Assembly: GCA_025353985.1 (NCBI GenBank) | Contig: JANXNT010001087.1 | Coordinates: 1 to 5,621, forward strand | Reading direction: 5' to 3' | Source of the DNA: Limnoglobus sp. | GTDB taxonomy: Bacteria > Planctomycetota > Planctomycetia > Gemmatales > Gemmataceae | DNA: 5,621 nt | Shown: positions 5,608 through 5,621 of the stretch, one piece after another | How positions within the stretch are numbered: the stretch's first letter is position 1 | Layout: each line of letters opens with the position of its first letter | The notes under the pieces: model-generated | What the model saw: only the letters and a program-made list of their open reading frames with translations | Told to the model about the DNA's origin: nothing | Databases searched by the model: none | Made by a program: the position numbers and the translations under genes

Positions 5608-5621
5608 ACCCCGTGAACGGT
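5608..5621 (-). repeat. Right terminal inverted repeat, at the window end
   Basis: This is the exact reverse complement of 5485-5498. Its last base is the last base of the window. If the window end is a contig end, assembly may have stopped at a multicopy repeat. Confidence 0.8.

Larger units (their letters stand above)
5485..5621. mobile_element. MITE-like non-coding element with 14-bp terminal inverted repeats
   Basis: ACCGTTCACGGGGT at 5485-5498 and ACCCCGTGAACGGT at 5608-5621 are perfect reverse complements. Similarity continues imperfectly inward (left C-AAA-T-G, right A-AAA-C-G). The 109-bp interior has no coding capacity and is AT-rich. It contains a short hairpin (TCGGT 5544-5548 / ACCGA 5554-5558, 5-base loop) and a direct repeat TTTTAAGG (5510-5517 and 5561-5568). 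The base pair outside the left end is TA (5483-5484), the target used by IS630/Tc1-mariner-type elements, but the right flank is outside the window, so a TA duplication cannot be confirmed. No transposase is present, so any movement would depend on an enzyme encoded elsewhere. It adjoins the ankyrin frame exactly where that gene loses its 5' end. It could instead be the outer part of a more complex insertion. Confidence 0.7.

Overview
The window looks like chromosomal DNA from a planctomycete, most likely of the Gemmata group. The evidence is GC-rich DNA with paired DUF1559 pseudopilin-like genes, a small DUF1559-associated lipoprotein with a carboxypeptidase-regulatory-like fold, and a large secreted FG-GAP repeat protein with proline-rich linkers. 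There is no 16S or other phylogenetic marker, so this placement is an inference from gene families.

Layout. Bases 1-1849 (+) form a compact cluster: the 3' end of a DUF1559 protein, a lipoprotein that overlaps it by 4 bases (ATGA), and a second DUF1559 protein with an intact prepilin leader. These are envelope or surface proteins that are probably made together. Bases 1850-2625 contain no intact large gene. The stretch holds a broken tyrosine-recombinase C-terminus (+), a possible 51-residue ORF on the minus strand, and a short sequence resembling an RHS/YD repeat (+), so it looks like a site of past insertions and decay.

Bases 2626-4732 (+) encode one secreted protein of about 701 residues: signal peptide, an unnamed N-terminal domain, a PKD-like segment, a cadherin/Ig-like domain and an FG-GAP/VCBS repeat region. 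The reading frame is broken by one extra base in an AAAA run at 3985-3988. Removing that base restores a DGKS motif found at the matching place in two later repeats.

Bases 4733-5621 differ in character. An AT-rich ankyrin-repeat gene on the minus strand is cut off at its 5' end by a 137-bp non-coding element bounded by perfect 14-bp inverted repeats (5485-5498 and 5608-5621). The window ends exactly on the outer base of the second repeat. The best reading is a MITE-like insertion that removed the ankyrin gene's start. No tRNA, rRNA, CRISPR array or riboswitch was seen. I found no clearly new multi-gene system. The most notable points are the MITE-like element in the ankyrin gene, the repairable frameshift in the FG-GAP gene, and the integrase remnant.
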